NCBI GenBank assembly: GCA_964477445.1
Contig: CAYZED010000019.1
Location: 1 to 52,798, forward strand
Direction: 5' to 3'
From: CAYZED01 sp964477445
Lineage (GTDB): Bacteria; Bacillota; Clostridia; Lutisporales; Lutisporaceae
Length of the DNA: 52,798 bases
A model generated the notes under the pieces. It was not told the origin of the DNA, ran no database searches, and saw only the letters and a program-made list of their open reading frames with translations. Numbering within the stretch: the first letter of the stretch is position 1; every line of letters begins with the position of its first letter. This document shows, piece by piece, positions 17,671 through 26,641 of the stretch. The translations under genes were made by a program, and so were the position numbers.

Positions 17671-18555
17671 TCAAATGAAGGACAACTGCTCATCTCCATA
17701 CCCTTTTTTATAGGCCTGAATTATTTCTTCCATTTTATAGATCATTCCTAATTTATCACATTCACGTTTAAAAAACTTCCAAAGTTCACTTCCTTTTGGA
17801 GATCTGCATTCGTACGAATTTCCAAATTGCTTTATATATTTTTCTTTAATACCAGGGAAGTTTTGATCAAGCTTTTCAAAAAACCACTCTCTTTGATTTT
17901 GTCTCAAAGTCACCCCAAAAGCCGGAAATATAGCTTTTGCACCATTTTCATGTGCTAATTTGATTATGCCACCAATATTTTCTTCATTATCTTCTATAAA
18001 AGGAAGCACAGGCATTAATAAAACACCTGTGAAAATACCTTTACTGGAAAGTTCATTGACTGCATGGAATCTCTCAGATGAGCGCGAAACGTTTTGTTCG
18101 ATTTTTTTGCACAATTCATCTTCCGCTGCAGTTATAGTTATTTTAATCAGAACTGGTGAATGCTCTGCGATTTTGCTCAATATATCAATATCGCGAATTA
18201 TTAAGTCACTTTTTGTGGCAATCGAAACTCCGAATCCATACTGATTTATAAGTTTCAACGCACCTCTGGTCAGTTCCAACTCCGATTCGACAGGATTATA
18301 AGGATCGCTCATCGCTCCGGTTCCGATAACACCCTTTTTTCTTTTTGACTTGAGTTCTCTTTCGATTATTCCTAGAGCATTTTCTTTGACTTTTATTTCA
18401 TCAAAATTCTCAACACGATAACACTCACTTCTACTGTCGCAGTATATACATCCATGAGAGCAACCCTTATAAATATTCATATTGTAGTTGTTTCCAAACC
18501 AAGTATTCTTATCTGTGTATCCTGAAATTATGGTTTTTGCGGGTACGTAATTCAT
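17671..18555 (-). CDS. SPL-family radical SAM protein
   Basis: A 294-residue radical SAM enzyme. The cluster motif CSHGCIYC (CxxxCxxC, about 32-39) binds the 4Fe-4S that cleaves S-adenosylmethionine. The overall pattern (YKGCSHGCIYCDSR, GTGAMSDPYNPVE, FGVSIATKSDLI, TITAAED) matches the SPL/Rv2578c-like group related to spore photoproduct lyase but without its known substrate residues. The reaction is unknown. The start at 18555 is preceded by AGGAA. It is followed downstream by the broken hydrolase. Confidence 0.88.
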   Translation of the reverse strand: MNYVPAKTIISGYTDKNTWFGNNYNMNIYKGCSHGCIYCDSRSECYRVENFDEIKVKENALGIIERELKSKRKKGVIGTGAMSDPYNPVESELELTRGALKLINQYGFGVSIATKSDLIIRDIDILSKIAEHSPVLIKITITAAEDELCKKIEQNVSRSSERFHAVNELSSKGIFTGVLLMPVLPFIEDNEENIGGIIKLAHENGAKAIFPAFGVTLRQNQREWFFEKLDQNFPGIKEKYIKQFGNSYECRSPKGSELWKFFKRECDKLGMIYKMEEIIQAYKKGYGDEQLSFI

Positions 18556-18581
18556 TTATATTCCTACTTCTTAATCATTTT

Positions 18582-18799
18582 CTATATGGCTCTTCTAAAC
18601 ACTCTTTCTTTGGCAATAATGAGCGCGTCTATCAATTCATCTATATCTTTTCTTTATAATCCTTCACAAAATACTTCTTACCTTTTTGGATTACTGTATG
18701 GCCTTCCATTTCAAGATGAAATTTTTGTCCATCAATTCCTTCTGGATATTTTTCATTTAGTTCACCATCTTTTTTTAGCGTCCTCCAATAAGGAGTTTC
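18582..18799 (-). pseudogene. C-terminal remnant of an MGMT-family protein
   Basis: From about 18799 to the TAG at 18641, one frame reads ETPYWRTLKKDGELNEKYP, then EGHTVIQKGKKYFVKDYKEKI. This is the C-terminal end of MGMT-family (alkyltransferase-like) proteins. The N-terminal part, including the expected PCHR-type or equivalent site, is missing. The frame has no start codon. It overlaps, in a different frame, the last 13 codons of the metallophosphoesterase gene. A further short frame (18650-18582, reading KDIDELIDALIIAKERVF) follows and may be a shifted tail. Confidence 0.72.
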
Positions 18800-19604
18800 C
18801 TTTTATTATACGTATTAAATTTATTTCAGGTCTGGAAAAAAATCTCATAGGCAACCCAAAAGTACCAACCCCTTTAGATACTAGTACTCTTGTATATTCA
18901 GTTTCAATCATTCCTGTTCTATATTTTTGCCCAAATTTCGATGGAATAATAGGCGCCCACAATCCAAAAAGCGTTACCTGTCCTCCATGGGTATTTCCAC
19001 TTAACACGAGGTCGATTTTCTTAGTCTTAATCTCTTCAACAAAATCTGGGTTATGTGATAATAATAGCACAAAATCTTCTTCCTTAACGTCAAAAATGGC
19101 AGGATTTATATCCTGCACATCCGTGAAAACATCCCCCACTCCAGCTATTTTTATACGCTCTACACCGTTTTTTATCCAAACCGCTTGGTTATTGAGATCT
19201 ATTATGTCTGCTTCTTTCATGTATTTTTTTGTAAGATCTGTACTTTCCCAATTATCATGATTGCCTCGTACTGCGTATTTACCTATTTTTGCTTTTAGTT
19301 TCTTAAGCTCCAGAAAACAGGGTTCTATATATTTACTATCTTGACTAACGTAGTCTCCGCCTAGCAGAATAATATCAGGGTTCATTGCATTAATTTTTTT
19401 GACCAAGTTTTTGACCCTATTTAATGAAAAATAGGGTCCATGATGAATATCTGAAATGAAAACAATTTTCATATTGCTAAAGGAATCTGGAATATCTTTT
19501 GAGATTACCGTCGTTTTTGTTATCTGAAGCCAATAAGGTTCAACAAATGTATATCCAAGAGCTAAAAATCCCAGTATTATTATGGAAATCAATATTTTTT
19601 TCAC
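18762..19604 (-). CDS. Metallophosphoesterase, membrane anchored, with altered 3' end
   Basis: A 280-residue calcineurin-type metallophosphoesterase of the YkuE/YaeI kind. An N-terminal signal anchor (about 4-21) precedes the motifs SDIHHG, GGDYVSQD, GNHDNWE and LSHNPDF. The last motif reads GNTHGGQ where the family has GHTHGGQ, so one metal-ligand His is replaced by Asn. The final residues (GNSLLEDAKKRW) are encoded by sequence that in another frame is an MGMT remnant, so the natural C-terminus has probably been lost. The start is GTG 19604, with AAGGAG 5 nt upstream. Activity is doubtful. Confidence 0.85.
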   Translation of the reverse strand: MKKILISIIILGFLALGYTFVEPYWLQITKTTVISKDIPDSFSNMKIVFISDIHHGPYFSLNRVKNLVKKINAMNPDIILLGGDYVSQDSKYIEPCFLELKKLKAKIGKYAVRGNHDNWESTDLTKKYMKEADIIDLNNQAVWIKNGVERIKIAGVGDVFTDVQDINPAIFDVKEEDFVLLLSHNPDFVEEIKTKKIDLVLSGNTHGGQVTLFGLWAPIIPSKFGQKYRTGMIETEYTRVLVSKGVGTFGLPMRFFSRPEINLIRIIKGNSLLEDAKKRW

Positions 19605-19656
19605 ATTTACTCCTTATTGTCGAGAGGCGTCAAACCGTGCAATTCACAGCACATTA

Positions 19657-20481
19657 TCAAATAGTTTTAACTTCTCCATTTATCGAAAATCTTTTTAAAA
19701 CTAGCGGAATATCTTTACCCGAATTAGCCAAAGCTGCCTGTGCCGCGCGAACTAGTCCAGTACAACAAGGTACTTCCATGAAGGCAACAGTGAGACTTTT
19801 TATATCATTAATTTTTAAAATCTCTGTGAGTTTTTCGGTATAATACTCTGTATTATCAAGTTTTGGACATCCGACCACTAATTTCTTACCTTTTAAAATA
19901 TCTAAATGAAAATTAGGATAAGCAAATGGTACACAATCTGCCGTTACCAATAGGTCAGCATTGTCAAAATAATCGGCTTTCGTTGGCACTAACATTAATT
20001 GTACAGGCCATTGCTCAAGCTGAGGTTTAATCTTAAACTCAATATCTCCATCTGCTACTTTGCAGAAATTATCTGTTTTCAATTCTCCTGAAGCCTTTTC
20101 ATTATTATCGTGATTAATACTCATTGGTCTGCTTCCTGGGCAACCGCCACCACTACAAGCGTTAGGTTTTGACTTCTGAACTTCTTCAACTTTTTTTGAT
20201 TCCTCAGAAACTTTTTTTGATTCTTCATGTTTTTTGTCTAAGTTTTTCAGATGTACTTCAACTGCCATTTCATCAAACTCTTCGGCTTCCTGTTCTTCTA
20301 CCTTAATCGCATCAAGTGGGCAATGTCCTAAACAAGCTCCTAATCCATCACAGAGGTTTTCAGCTACAAGCTTAGCCTTACCATTAATAATTTTAATGGC
20401 GCCCTCTGCGCAATTAGGAACACAAAGTCCACACCCATTACATTTATTTTCATCAATATTAACTAACATTCTTTTTGCCAT
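19657..20481 (-). CDS. Two-cluster ferredoxin protein with C-terminal cysteine-rich domain
   Basis: A 274-residue iron-sulfur protein. Residues about 7-60 form a bacterial two-4Fe-4S ferredoxin (CNGCGLCVPNC and CDGLGACLGHC). A charged linker with repeated EESKK (about 80-105) follows, then CSGGGCPGS and a C-terminal domain (about 145-274) with TADCVPFAYP, VGCPKLDN and EVPCCTGL. This arrangement is common in anaerobes, annotated only as 4Fe-4S binding protein, and is probably an electron carrier or redox sensor. GGAGG lies 9 nt before ATG 20481. TATAAT lies upstream, without a clear -35. Confidence 0.85.
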   Translation of the reverse strand: MAKRMLVNIDENKCNGCGLCVPNCAEGAIKIINGKAKLVAENLCDGLGACLGHCPLDAIKVEEQEAEEFDEMAVEVHLKNLDKKHEESKKVSEESKKVEEVQKSKPNACSGGGCPGSRPMSINHDNNEKASGELKTDNFCKVADGDIEFKIKPQLEQWPVQLMLVPTKADYFDNADLLVTADCVPFAYPNFHLDILKGKKLVVGCPKLDNTEYYTEKLTEILKINDIKSLTVAFMEVPCCTGLVRAAQAALANSGKDIPLVLKRFSINGEVKTI

Positions 20482-20580
20482 TTTATTTTTCCTCCATCTT
20501 ATAATTGACTTCTTAAGCTATTCATATTATAACAACGGATCCACAATAAATCTGTGAGAAAAATCACAATAGCATTCGCA

Positions 20581-21513
20581 TTAATACTTTATTTGTTTCT
20601 TCTTGCGTTTTCCAATCCCTAAGAATTCTAGTGATGAATTAATTTCCGCGCCTAAAATAATAATTATGCTACTTATATAAATCCAGAGTAGTAGGACAAT
20701 TATTCCACCTAGACTTCCATAAACCTTAGTATAATTTACTAGATTATTTGCGTAAAACGAAAACGCAATCGAGATAATTACCCAACTAAAACTAGAAAAA
20801 ATCGCCCCAGGTAACACTTCAAGGAAACGCATTTTTCTATTTGGCGCTATATAATAAAGCGACATAAATACTAAAATAATAACTACAAATGCAAATATAT
20901 TTCTTGTGTAATACCAAATCACTGCAAATTTATCTGAGATTCCGATAAATTCGAATAAATAAATACCAATAGATTTACCAAAAACTATCATAACCAGTGA
21001 GATAACTATTACAATAGCAAGTTCGAGAGTATACGAAAAAGATATTATTAGTGTTTTCCACCAAGGTCTCGTTTCTGGAATATCATATGCTTTATTAATG
21101 CTTCTTATCAATGAAGTTGCTCCACTTGTTGATGCCCAAAACGTGAGTATCATTCCTAGTGGTAAGAGTGTTCCACTTCTAGTTTCTACTGCTTGTTTAA
21201 CAATAGTAATCACAGTACTATAGGCTTTGTTTGGTACAAAAGTCGAAAAGAATTCAATATTATCTTTCATATCCCCTAGGTGAGTATAACTAATTAATGT
21301 TATTAGAAAAATCAAAAAAGGGAACATGGAGAGTAAAAGAAAAAAAGTAGCTTGTGCTCCAGTTGATAAAAGATCATCATCGAAAAATCTTTTCCATAAA
21401 TCTTTGATGAAATCCCATAATTTAAATGTTTTTTTTATGGTACTTTTATTCATAGTGCTTTTATAATTAATTTTCTTATTCAGTGCGTTTTTATTGATGG
21501 AATTTTTATTCAT
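20581..21513 (-). CDS. YihY/BrkB-family inner membrane protein with repetitive N-terminus
   Basis: A 310-residue membrane protein of the YihY/virulence factor BrkB family, formerly called RNase BN, whose function is not settled. About six membrane helices are visible, with TFFLLLSMFPFLIFLITLI near 60-80, FWASTSGATSLI and the final YGSLGGIIVLLLWIYISS. The first 30 residues are a repeat of five-residue units (MNKNS, INKNA, LNKKI, NYKST, MNKST, IKKTF) encoded by 15-bp units. The family normally starts near KLWDF, so this looks like a low-complexity extension. GGAG lies 10 nt before ATG 21513. Confidence 0.88.
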   Translation of the reverse strand: MNKNSINKNALNKKINYKSTMNKSTIKKTFKLWDFIKDLWKRFFDDDLLSTGAQATFFLLLSMFPFLIFLITLISYTHLGDMKDNIEFFSTFVPNKAYSTVITIVKQAVETRSGTLLPLGMILTFWASTSGATSLIRSINKAYDIPETRPWWKTLIISFSYTLELAIVIVISLVMIVFGKSIGIYLFEFIGISDKFAVIWYYTRNIFAFVVIILVFMSLYYIAPNRKMRFLEVLPGAIFSSFSWVIISIAFSFYANNLVNYTKVYGSLGGIIVLLLWIYISSIIIILGAEINSSLEFLGIGKRKKKQIKY

Positions 21514-21560
21514 AGAATATTTTCTCCTTCAAATTATTTGCCAAAATTATATTACTGAAA

Positions 21561-22496
21561 CTATCGCTCTTCACGATAATATGCGACCCCTAAATGTTTA
21601 GGCGAAGCTAGATTACCAGTTTTTTTCATAGAAACCGCTACTAATACTATAATGGTTACAAGATAAGGCAACATGTCCACAAAATACTGTGAGATTGGCA
21701 GATAACCCTGAAATCTAAATCCTATTATATCAAGTCCACCAAAGAGATATGCTCCTAAAAGTGCCTTTAATGGATTCCAAGCAGCGAATATAACTAGCGC
21801 AACAGCTATCCAACCCCTACCCGCAGTGACATTATCTTGCCATGCCGGAACATATACGAGGGAGAGGTATGCTCCTCCTAACCCACAAAAAGCTCCACCA
21901 AATAGTATGTGAACATATTTATATAACGTCACATTTATTCCCGCCGCATCTGCTGCTCCAGGATTTTCCCCAATTGCTCTTATGTTTCTTCCAGGTCTTG
22001 TTCTAAACAAATACAGGGCAGAAATTACAGCCACAAAATATCCTATATAAACAAAAACATCATGCGCGAAAAATATCTCTCCTAAAAAGGGGATTTTTGA
22101 TAATAACGGAATTTCGAAAACCTTGAAAAATGCTTTTAGTGAGTCAGGCGTAACTTGTCCAACAAGTTTTTGACCAACAAAGCTTGCAAAACCTGTACCA
22201 AAAATAGTTAGTGTAAGGCCTGATACCACCTGGTTTGCTCTTAAGGTTACAGTTAAAAATGCAAAAATAAGTGACCCTGCCGCACCAGCTAACATGGCCG
22301 CAAACAGCGCCAATATAGGATTACCGGTCACAAGTCCAACTTGAAACCCCATTACTGCACCCATCATCATTAAACCTTCTACGCCTAAGTTAAGATGACC
22401 ACTTTTTTCTGTTATAATCTCACCCACCGTCGCGAAGAGAATTGGCGTTCCAGCAATTACAGCTGCTGCTAGTGCAGAAATTATTATTGCTCCCAT
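21561..22496 (-). CDS. Nucleoside ABC transporter permease (second permease, NupQ-like)
   Basis: A 311-residue permease of the BPD_transp_2 family, homologous to YufQ/NupQ and RbsC-like subunits. It has about 8-9 hydrophobic segments, and the family block EIITEKSGHLNLGVEGLMMMGA-like region near residues 27-48 is clear. It forms the membrane channel with the adjacent permease. Its ATG overlaps the stop codon of the upstream permease (TAATG), so they are translationally coupled, and GGAGGA precedes it. It is the last gene of the purine/transport block. Confidence 0.92.
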   Translation of the reverse strand: MGAIIISALAAAVIAGTPILFATVGEIITEKSGHLNLGVEGLMMMGAVMGFQVGLVTGNPILALFAAMLAGAAGSLIFAFLTVTLRANQVVSGLTLTIFGTGFASFVGQKLVGQVTPDSLKAFFKVFEIPLLSKIPFLGEIFFAHDVFVYIGYFVAVISALYLFRTRPGRNIRAIGENPGAADAAGINVTLYKYVHILFGGAFCGLGGAYLSLVYVPAWQDNVTAGRGWIAVALVIFAAWNPLKALLGAYLFGGLDIIGFRFQGYLPISQYFVDMLPYLVTIIVLVAVSMKKTGNLASPKHLGVAYYREER

Positions 22497-23629
22497 TATA
22501 CGTCCTCCTTCGCGATAATTAACTTATATTTTGTAAAATATTCACTTCCAAGTATGAAAAACAGTATAATTCCTTGAATAATTTGAGCTGCAGACTGTGG
22601 AATTCCCAAGTTTGTTTGAATATATGAGCCGCCTTGTAATAATACAGAGAAAAGGAAAGAAACTAACAGAATAATAGGTGCGCTGAGTGACGCCAACCAA
22701 GTAGTAATAATCGCGGTATATCCCACACCGCCAGTAATCTGGTCTGTCAAAGTTGTCGAAACCCCTGAAACTTGAATCATTCCGGTCAGTCCGCACAAAG
22801 CTCCACTTATCATAACTGCTATAATTATTGTTTTTGTGATATTAATTCCAGCATACTTCGCTGTTTGTTCGCTCTCGCCTAGCACCGAAATCTCATAGCC
22901 TAACTTGCTGTGATTCATAAAGAAATACATGATAACAATTAATACTAAAGCAATTATCCACCCTATATGTACACCAAATACATGAGGTAAAATTGCATTA
23001 TCCGCAAAGTTTGCTATTTTAGGAAAGCCAAGTGCTTTCGGATCCTTCCAAGGCCCATATTGGAGAAAAGTTATCCATTTCAATGCAATATAGTTCATCA
23101 TCAAAGTCACTATGGTTTCATTTGTTCCCCATTTTGCTCTAAAAAATGCCGGTAAAAAAGCCCACAAAGCTCCCCCAATCATTCCCATTATCATCATTGT
23201 AATTAGCATAATTGGTTTTGGTAAATTTGGCATATAAAGCGCCACAAAGCTTGCTAAAAAAGCACCCATTAGTATCTGCCCCTCAGCCCCAATATTCCAA
23301 AATTTCATTTTAAAAGCCACTGCAATTCCTAATGACGTAACTACAAGTGGAATGGTCTTAATTATAGTTTCTTCTAACCTATACTTTGAGCCAAAAGCTC
23401 CTTGTAGCATCGATGAAAAAACTTCCAAAGGATTTAGTTTTAATATCATAATGAATAAAGTGGCGGCAAAAAGTGACAAAACCAGAGCTATACCTCTAAT
23501 CGCTGCACTTTGAGCCTTGCTGATTTCTCCACGCTTTATAAATCTAAATCTTAAAAATCTTATTTTCATTGAATTTTGATTTATTTGCTCTTGTTCCCCA
23601 AATTTAAATTTAAATTTAAATGATTTCAT
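22496..23629 (-). CDS. Nucleoside ABC transporter permease (first permease, NupP-like)
   Basis: A 377-residue permease of the same family, homologous to YufP/NupP. Membrane helices begin at about residue 40, and the central FWNIGAEGQILMGAF block is typical. The first 34 residues are unusual, with KFKFKFKFG encoded by a TTTAAA-type repeat and then a second possible start (MKIRF). The annotated ATG at 23629 overlaps the ATPase stop by 4 bp (ATGA). The normal family N-terminus would begin close to the second Met. Confidence 0.92.
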   Translation of the reverse strand: MKSFKFKFKFGEQEQINQNSMKIRFLRFRFIKRGEISKAQSAAIRGIALVLSLFAATLFIMILKLNPLEVFSSMLQGAFGSKYRLEETIIKTIPLVVTSLGIAVAFKMKFWNIGAEGQILMGAFLASFVALYMPNLPKPIMLITMMIMGMIGGALWAFLPAFFRAKWGTNETIVTLMMNYIALKWITFLQYGPWKDPKALGFPKIANFADNAILPHVFGVHIGWIIALVLIVIMYFFMNHSKLGYEISVLGESEQTAKYAGINITKTIIIAVMISGALCGLTGMIQVSGVSTTLTDQITGGVGYTAIITTWLASLSAPIILLVSFLFSVLLQGGSYIQTNLGIPQSAAQIIQGIILFFILGSEYFTKYKLIIAKEDV

Positions 23630-25194
23630 CCAGGTATCTCCTCGCCAAAGGTTAGTTTGTTCCCGGTCATTAGTAATCCAACCTCTTCTTTCGTAGTCTT
23701 CTCAGCTTCCAAAATTCCTGCAATTTTACCTTCGAACATAATCATAACTCTATCACTAAGTTCTAATAATACATCCAGATCTTCTGCAACGAATAATATC
23801 GCGACCCCTTTTGATTTCTGTTCATTAAGTAAATCGTAAATGGAATAACTTGTATTAATGTCAAGTCCTCTAACTGGATAAGCCATAATTAGAAGGTGCG
23901 GATTTGTGTCAAGTTCACGTCCAATCAAAACTTTTTGAATATTGCCACCAGAGAGCATTCTTACTGGGTGATGAATATCAGGCGTATGTATGTTTAGTTT
24001 TTCTTTAATATTATGAGCTTTTTCTATTGGGGGTTTTCTATCGATAAATAGCCCCTTTTGACTTTGATACTGCTTGAGTACGATGTTATCCACCATGCCC
24101 ATAGACGCAACTAGGCCCATTCCCAGTCTATCCTCTGGCACAAAGCTGAAACTGATTCCACGTTTTATTATTTCTATAGGGGACAGCCCTTTTATTGATT
24201 CATTCTCATAAAGAATCTCACCACTTTTGATTTTGTAGAGTCCAGCTATGGATTCACACAGTTCCTTTTGTCCACTTCCTGCTACACCAGCCACTCCCAA
24301 TATCTCGCCAGCTCTTAATTCAAAGCTGATATTGTGCAAAATCTCCTTATGATGAGAATTTAGTGCATTAATGTTTTTTACTCTTAAGACCTCACGGCCT
24401 AATTCCACGTTCAGTCTTTTTATCTCAAGAGAAACAGGCCTACCTACCATTAATTCTGTAAGCTTTTTGGGGCTACTCTCTGATTTTTCAACAGTTCCAA
24501 CGGTTTCTCCTTTTCTGAGAACAGTAATTCTATCAGCCACTTCCATAACTTCATTCATTTTATGAGTTATAAAAATAATCGAACAACCAGAATTTTTCAT
24601 TTTATTCATAATTTCAAATAATCTCTTAGTCTCTTGAGGTGTTAGTACTGCTGTTGGCTCATCAAGCACCAGTATATCTGCCCCGCGATATAACACCTTT
24701 AGTATCTCGAGGGTTTGACGCTCTCCAACTGACATATCATATACTTTTTTTGAGGGATTTATCCCAAGCCCAAATTTATGAGAAATTTCATGAATTCTAA
24801 TATTCATACTTTTTTCATCTGTAATGAATTTTTCCCTCTGACCGAGCACGATATTTTCTGCAGCAGTCATAACATCTATTAGTTTAAAATGCTGATATAT
24901 CATACCAATACCCATTTTAATGGCATCTTTTGGTGACTTAATATGAGCCTCTTTCCCTTTAACAAAAATCTCTCCGCTGTCAGGTCTATAAACACCCGAT
25001 AGCATATTCATTAGAGTGCTTTTACCTGCACCGTTTTCTCCAAGAAGTGCATGTATTTCACCTTTTCTAACTGTAAGATTTACATTGTTATTCGCAATTA
25101 CTTTCCCAAAAGTCTTTCTAATGCTTTTCATTTCAATAGAGTTATTAAATATAACAGAGTTCTTCATTTCCATAGAATTATTCATTTCTTCCAT
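23626..25194 (-). CDS. Nucleoside ABC transporter ATPase, two nucleotide-binding domains (NupO-like)
   Basis: A 522-residue cytoplasmic ATPase subunit with two fused nucleotide-binding domains, like YufO/NupO and RbsA. Domain 1 has GENGAGKST (about 53-61), SVGERQ and Walker B ILVLDEPTAVLTP. Domain 2 has the degenerate GVAGSGQKE, an SGGNIQKV signature and LLIMAYPVRGLDI, where the catalytic acidic residue is missing, as is usual for the second site. The first 24 residues are an in-frame repeat of MEMKNS-like six-residue units; the normal start is near MKSIRKTFG. AGGAGA precedes ATG 25194. Confidence 0.93.
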   Translation of the reverse strand: MEEMNNSMEMKNSVIFNNSIEMKSIRKTFGKVIANNNVNLTVRKGEIHALLGENGAGKSTLMNMLSGVYRPDSGEIFVKGKEAHIKSPKDAIKMGIGMIYQHFKLIDVMTAAENIVLGQREKFITDEKSMNIRIHEISHKFGLGINPSKKVYDMSVGERQTLEILKVLYRGADILVLDEPTAVLTPQETKRLFEIMNKMKNSGCSIIFITHKMNEVMEVADRITVLRKGETVGTVEKSESSPKKLTELMVGRPVSLEIKRLNVELGREVLRVKNINALNSHHKEILHNISFELRAGEILGVAGVAGSGQKELCESIAGLYKIKSGEILYENESIKGLSPIEIIKRGISFSFVPEDRLGMGLVASMGMVDNIVLKQYQSQKGLFIDRKPPIEKAHNIKEKLNIHTPDIHHPVRMLSGGNIQKVLIGRELDTNPHLLIMAYPVRGLDINTSYSIYDLLNEQKSKGVAILFVAEDLDVLLELSDRVMIMFEGKIAGILEAEKTTKEEVGLLMTGNKLTFGEEIPG

Positions 25195-25251
25195 AGTTTC
25201 TCCTAAACCTAAACGTTTTATTCATTTTCAGTCATTAATATTTTAACAGAA

Positions 25252-25358
25252 CTGAAGCGGGTTCGCTAGCATTTATATAATAAGTAAATGCGGTAATTAC
25301 GTATTTGCTTATAAAATAAATTCAGCGAAGGCGCTTCAAGCTATATGAACTGAGATGA
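25252..25358. repeat. Palindromic element, short copy (C)
   Basis: 25252-25276 and 25316-25340 form an imperfect inverted repeat around TGAAGCG, TTCGCT and ATTTAT blocks, and the inner bases also pair (ATAAG with CTTAT). Its right part (AAAATAAAT then CGAAGGCGC, 25313-25358) matches the right end of the larger element at 39918-39967. It lies between the BMP lipoprotein gene and the ATPase gene. No coding potential is seen. Confidence 0.65.
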
Positions 25359-25361
25359 TAT

Positions 25362-25407
25362 AAAAAACAGGCTGGTAATTAGTCAATAATTCCCATCCTG
25401 TTTTTTA
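25362..25407 (-). terminator. Terminator after the BMP lipoprotein gene
   Basis: On the minus strand an ACAGG/CCTGT stem with flanking A and T runs encloses further paired blocks (TGG/CCA and AATTA/TAATT) with two mismatches. A T run follows. It lies 20 bp after the lipoprotein stop, so partial termination here would make binding protein exceed the other subunits. Confidence 0.85.
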
Positions 25408-25426
25408 TGTATTTCTTATTTTTATT

Positions 25427-26524
25427 CTATTTTAATTTACCTATTACACCTTTAACAAACCATGCCATACTTAATTGTTCGTCTAAAGTAAGTGTTGTTC
25501 CAGCCGGCACTTTAATTTCTCCAGTTTGGTCATTGATAGGGCCAGTAAATAACTTAAATGAACCATCAACTATCTTTGCTGTTATTTCGTCAACCTTTGC
25601 TTGTGCGCCTTCAGGAGAATTAGCAGTCAGCGGAGCAAGTTTAACAACGTCATCTTTCATATGTCCATAATAATTCTCTGGCTTCCATGTACCTTCAAGA
25701 ATTGCATTTACTTGTGAAAGGTAATATGGTCCCCAGTTCCAGATAGGGGCAGTAATATAAGCTTTAGGCGCTACTTTGCTCATATCTGTATTAAACCCGA
25801 TGGCGAATACGCCACCTTCTTCAGCCGCTTGAATAGTTCCAGCTGTATCTTGGTGCATTGTTATTACGTCACATTTTTCGTCAACAAGGCTCTTTCCAGC
25901 TTCTTTTTCTTTAGCAGGGTCATACCAAGTATGTGTCCATTTAACAGTAACTGTTATGTCAGGATCTACTGATTGAGCTCCTAATGTGAATGCGTTAATC
26001 TGACGAATAACTTCAGGGATTTCAAAGGCTGCTACATATCCGAGTTTTTTTGTTTTTGTTTTCATTGCAGCTACAACACCCGAAACATATCTAGGTTCTT
26101 CCATTGCTGCAAAGTAATTTGCAAAATTAGTGTCGTTTGATTTATATCCTGAGCAGTGGAAAAATTTAACGTTAGGATATTCTTTTGATACAGTTTCTGT
26201 ATAATCCATGAATCCAAAAGAGGTAGCGAATATAACAGTACAACCTTGATCAATCATGTCCTTTATGGCTTTTTCACAATCTGCTGTTTCCGGAACCGAT
26301 TCTTTATAAATCGTTTCAATTTTATCACCAAGTTGTTCTTCTAGATAGAGTCTACCTTCGTTATGCGAAAAAGTATAACCTCCATCTCCGATTGGCCCTA
26401 CATAAACAAATCCGATTTTTAGTGGTTTCGCGTCGACATTGNNNNNNNNNNTAGGTGCACATGCTACAAGAACAGAGGACAGAAGAAATACCATTGCTAG
26501 AACAATTAGAAGTTTTTTTCTCAT
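25427..26524 (-). CDS. BMP-family (PnrA-like) nucleoside-binding lipoprotein
   Basis: A substrate-binding lipoprotein of the BMP/PnrA/YufN family, probably binding purine nucleosides. The signal peptide ends in the lipobox LVAC (about 19-22). The mature part begins at KIGFVYVGPIGDGGYTFSHN and contains VIFATSFGFMDYT, FHCSGYKSN, and IGFNTDMSK, all family hallmarks. A run of ten N at 26442-26451 interrupts the region just after the lipobox, so the true length of the linker is unknown; the frame is kept across it as given. It lies between xpt and the ATPase gene and so links salvage and import. Confidence 0.93.
   Translation of the reverse strand: MRKKLLIVLAMVFLLSSVLVACAPXXXXNVDAKPLKIGFVYVGPIGDGGYTFSHNEGRLYLEEQLGDKIETIYKESVPETADCEKAIKDMIDQGCTVIFATSFGFMDYTETVSKEYPNVKFFHCSGYKSNDTNFANYFAAMEEPRYVSGVVAAMKTKTKKLGYVAAFEIPEVIRQINAFTLGAQSVDPDITVTVKWTHTWYDPAKEKEAGKSLVDEKCDVITMHQDTAGTIQAAEEGGVFAIGFNTDMSKVAPKAYITAPIWNWGPYYLSQVNAILEGTWKPENYYGHMKDDVVKLAPLTANSPEGAQAKVDEITAKIVDGSFKLFTGPINDQTGEIKVPAGTTLTLDEQLSMAWFVKGVIGKLK
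26442..26451. other. Run of ten undetermined bases (assembly gap)
   Basis: Ten N residues lie in the codons just after the lipobox cysteine of the BMP lipoprotein. The real sequence and length are not known. Confidence 1.
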
Positions 26525-26641
26525 TTGGCTCTCCCTTTCAAATTAAAATATCAATTAATTTCAAATATTATTAAGTTATTATTCCTAATAATTTTAAAAT
26601 TTAATTCTTAGAAAAAATCCCTGTTTCTCATGAAATATCCT

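Noticed and set aside
18586..19260. Long plus-strand frame of 224 codons
   Set aside because: It is antisense to the clear metallophosphoesterase and MGMT remnant and shows no family resemblance.
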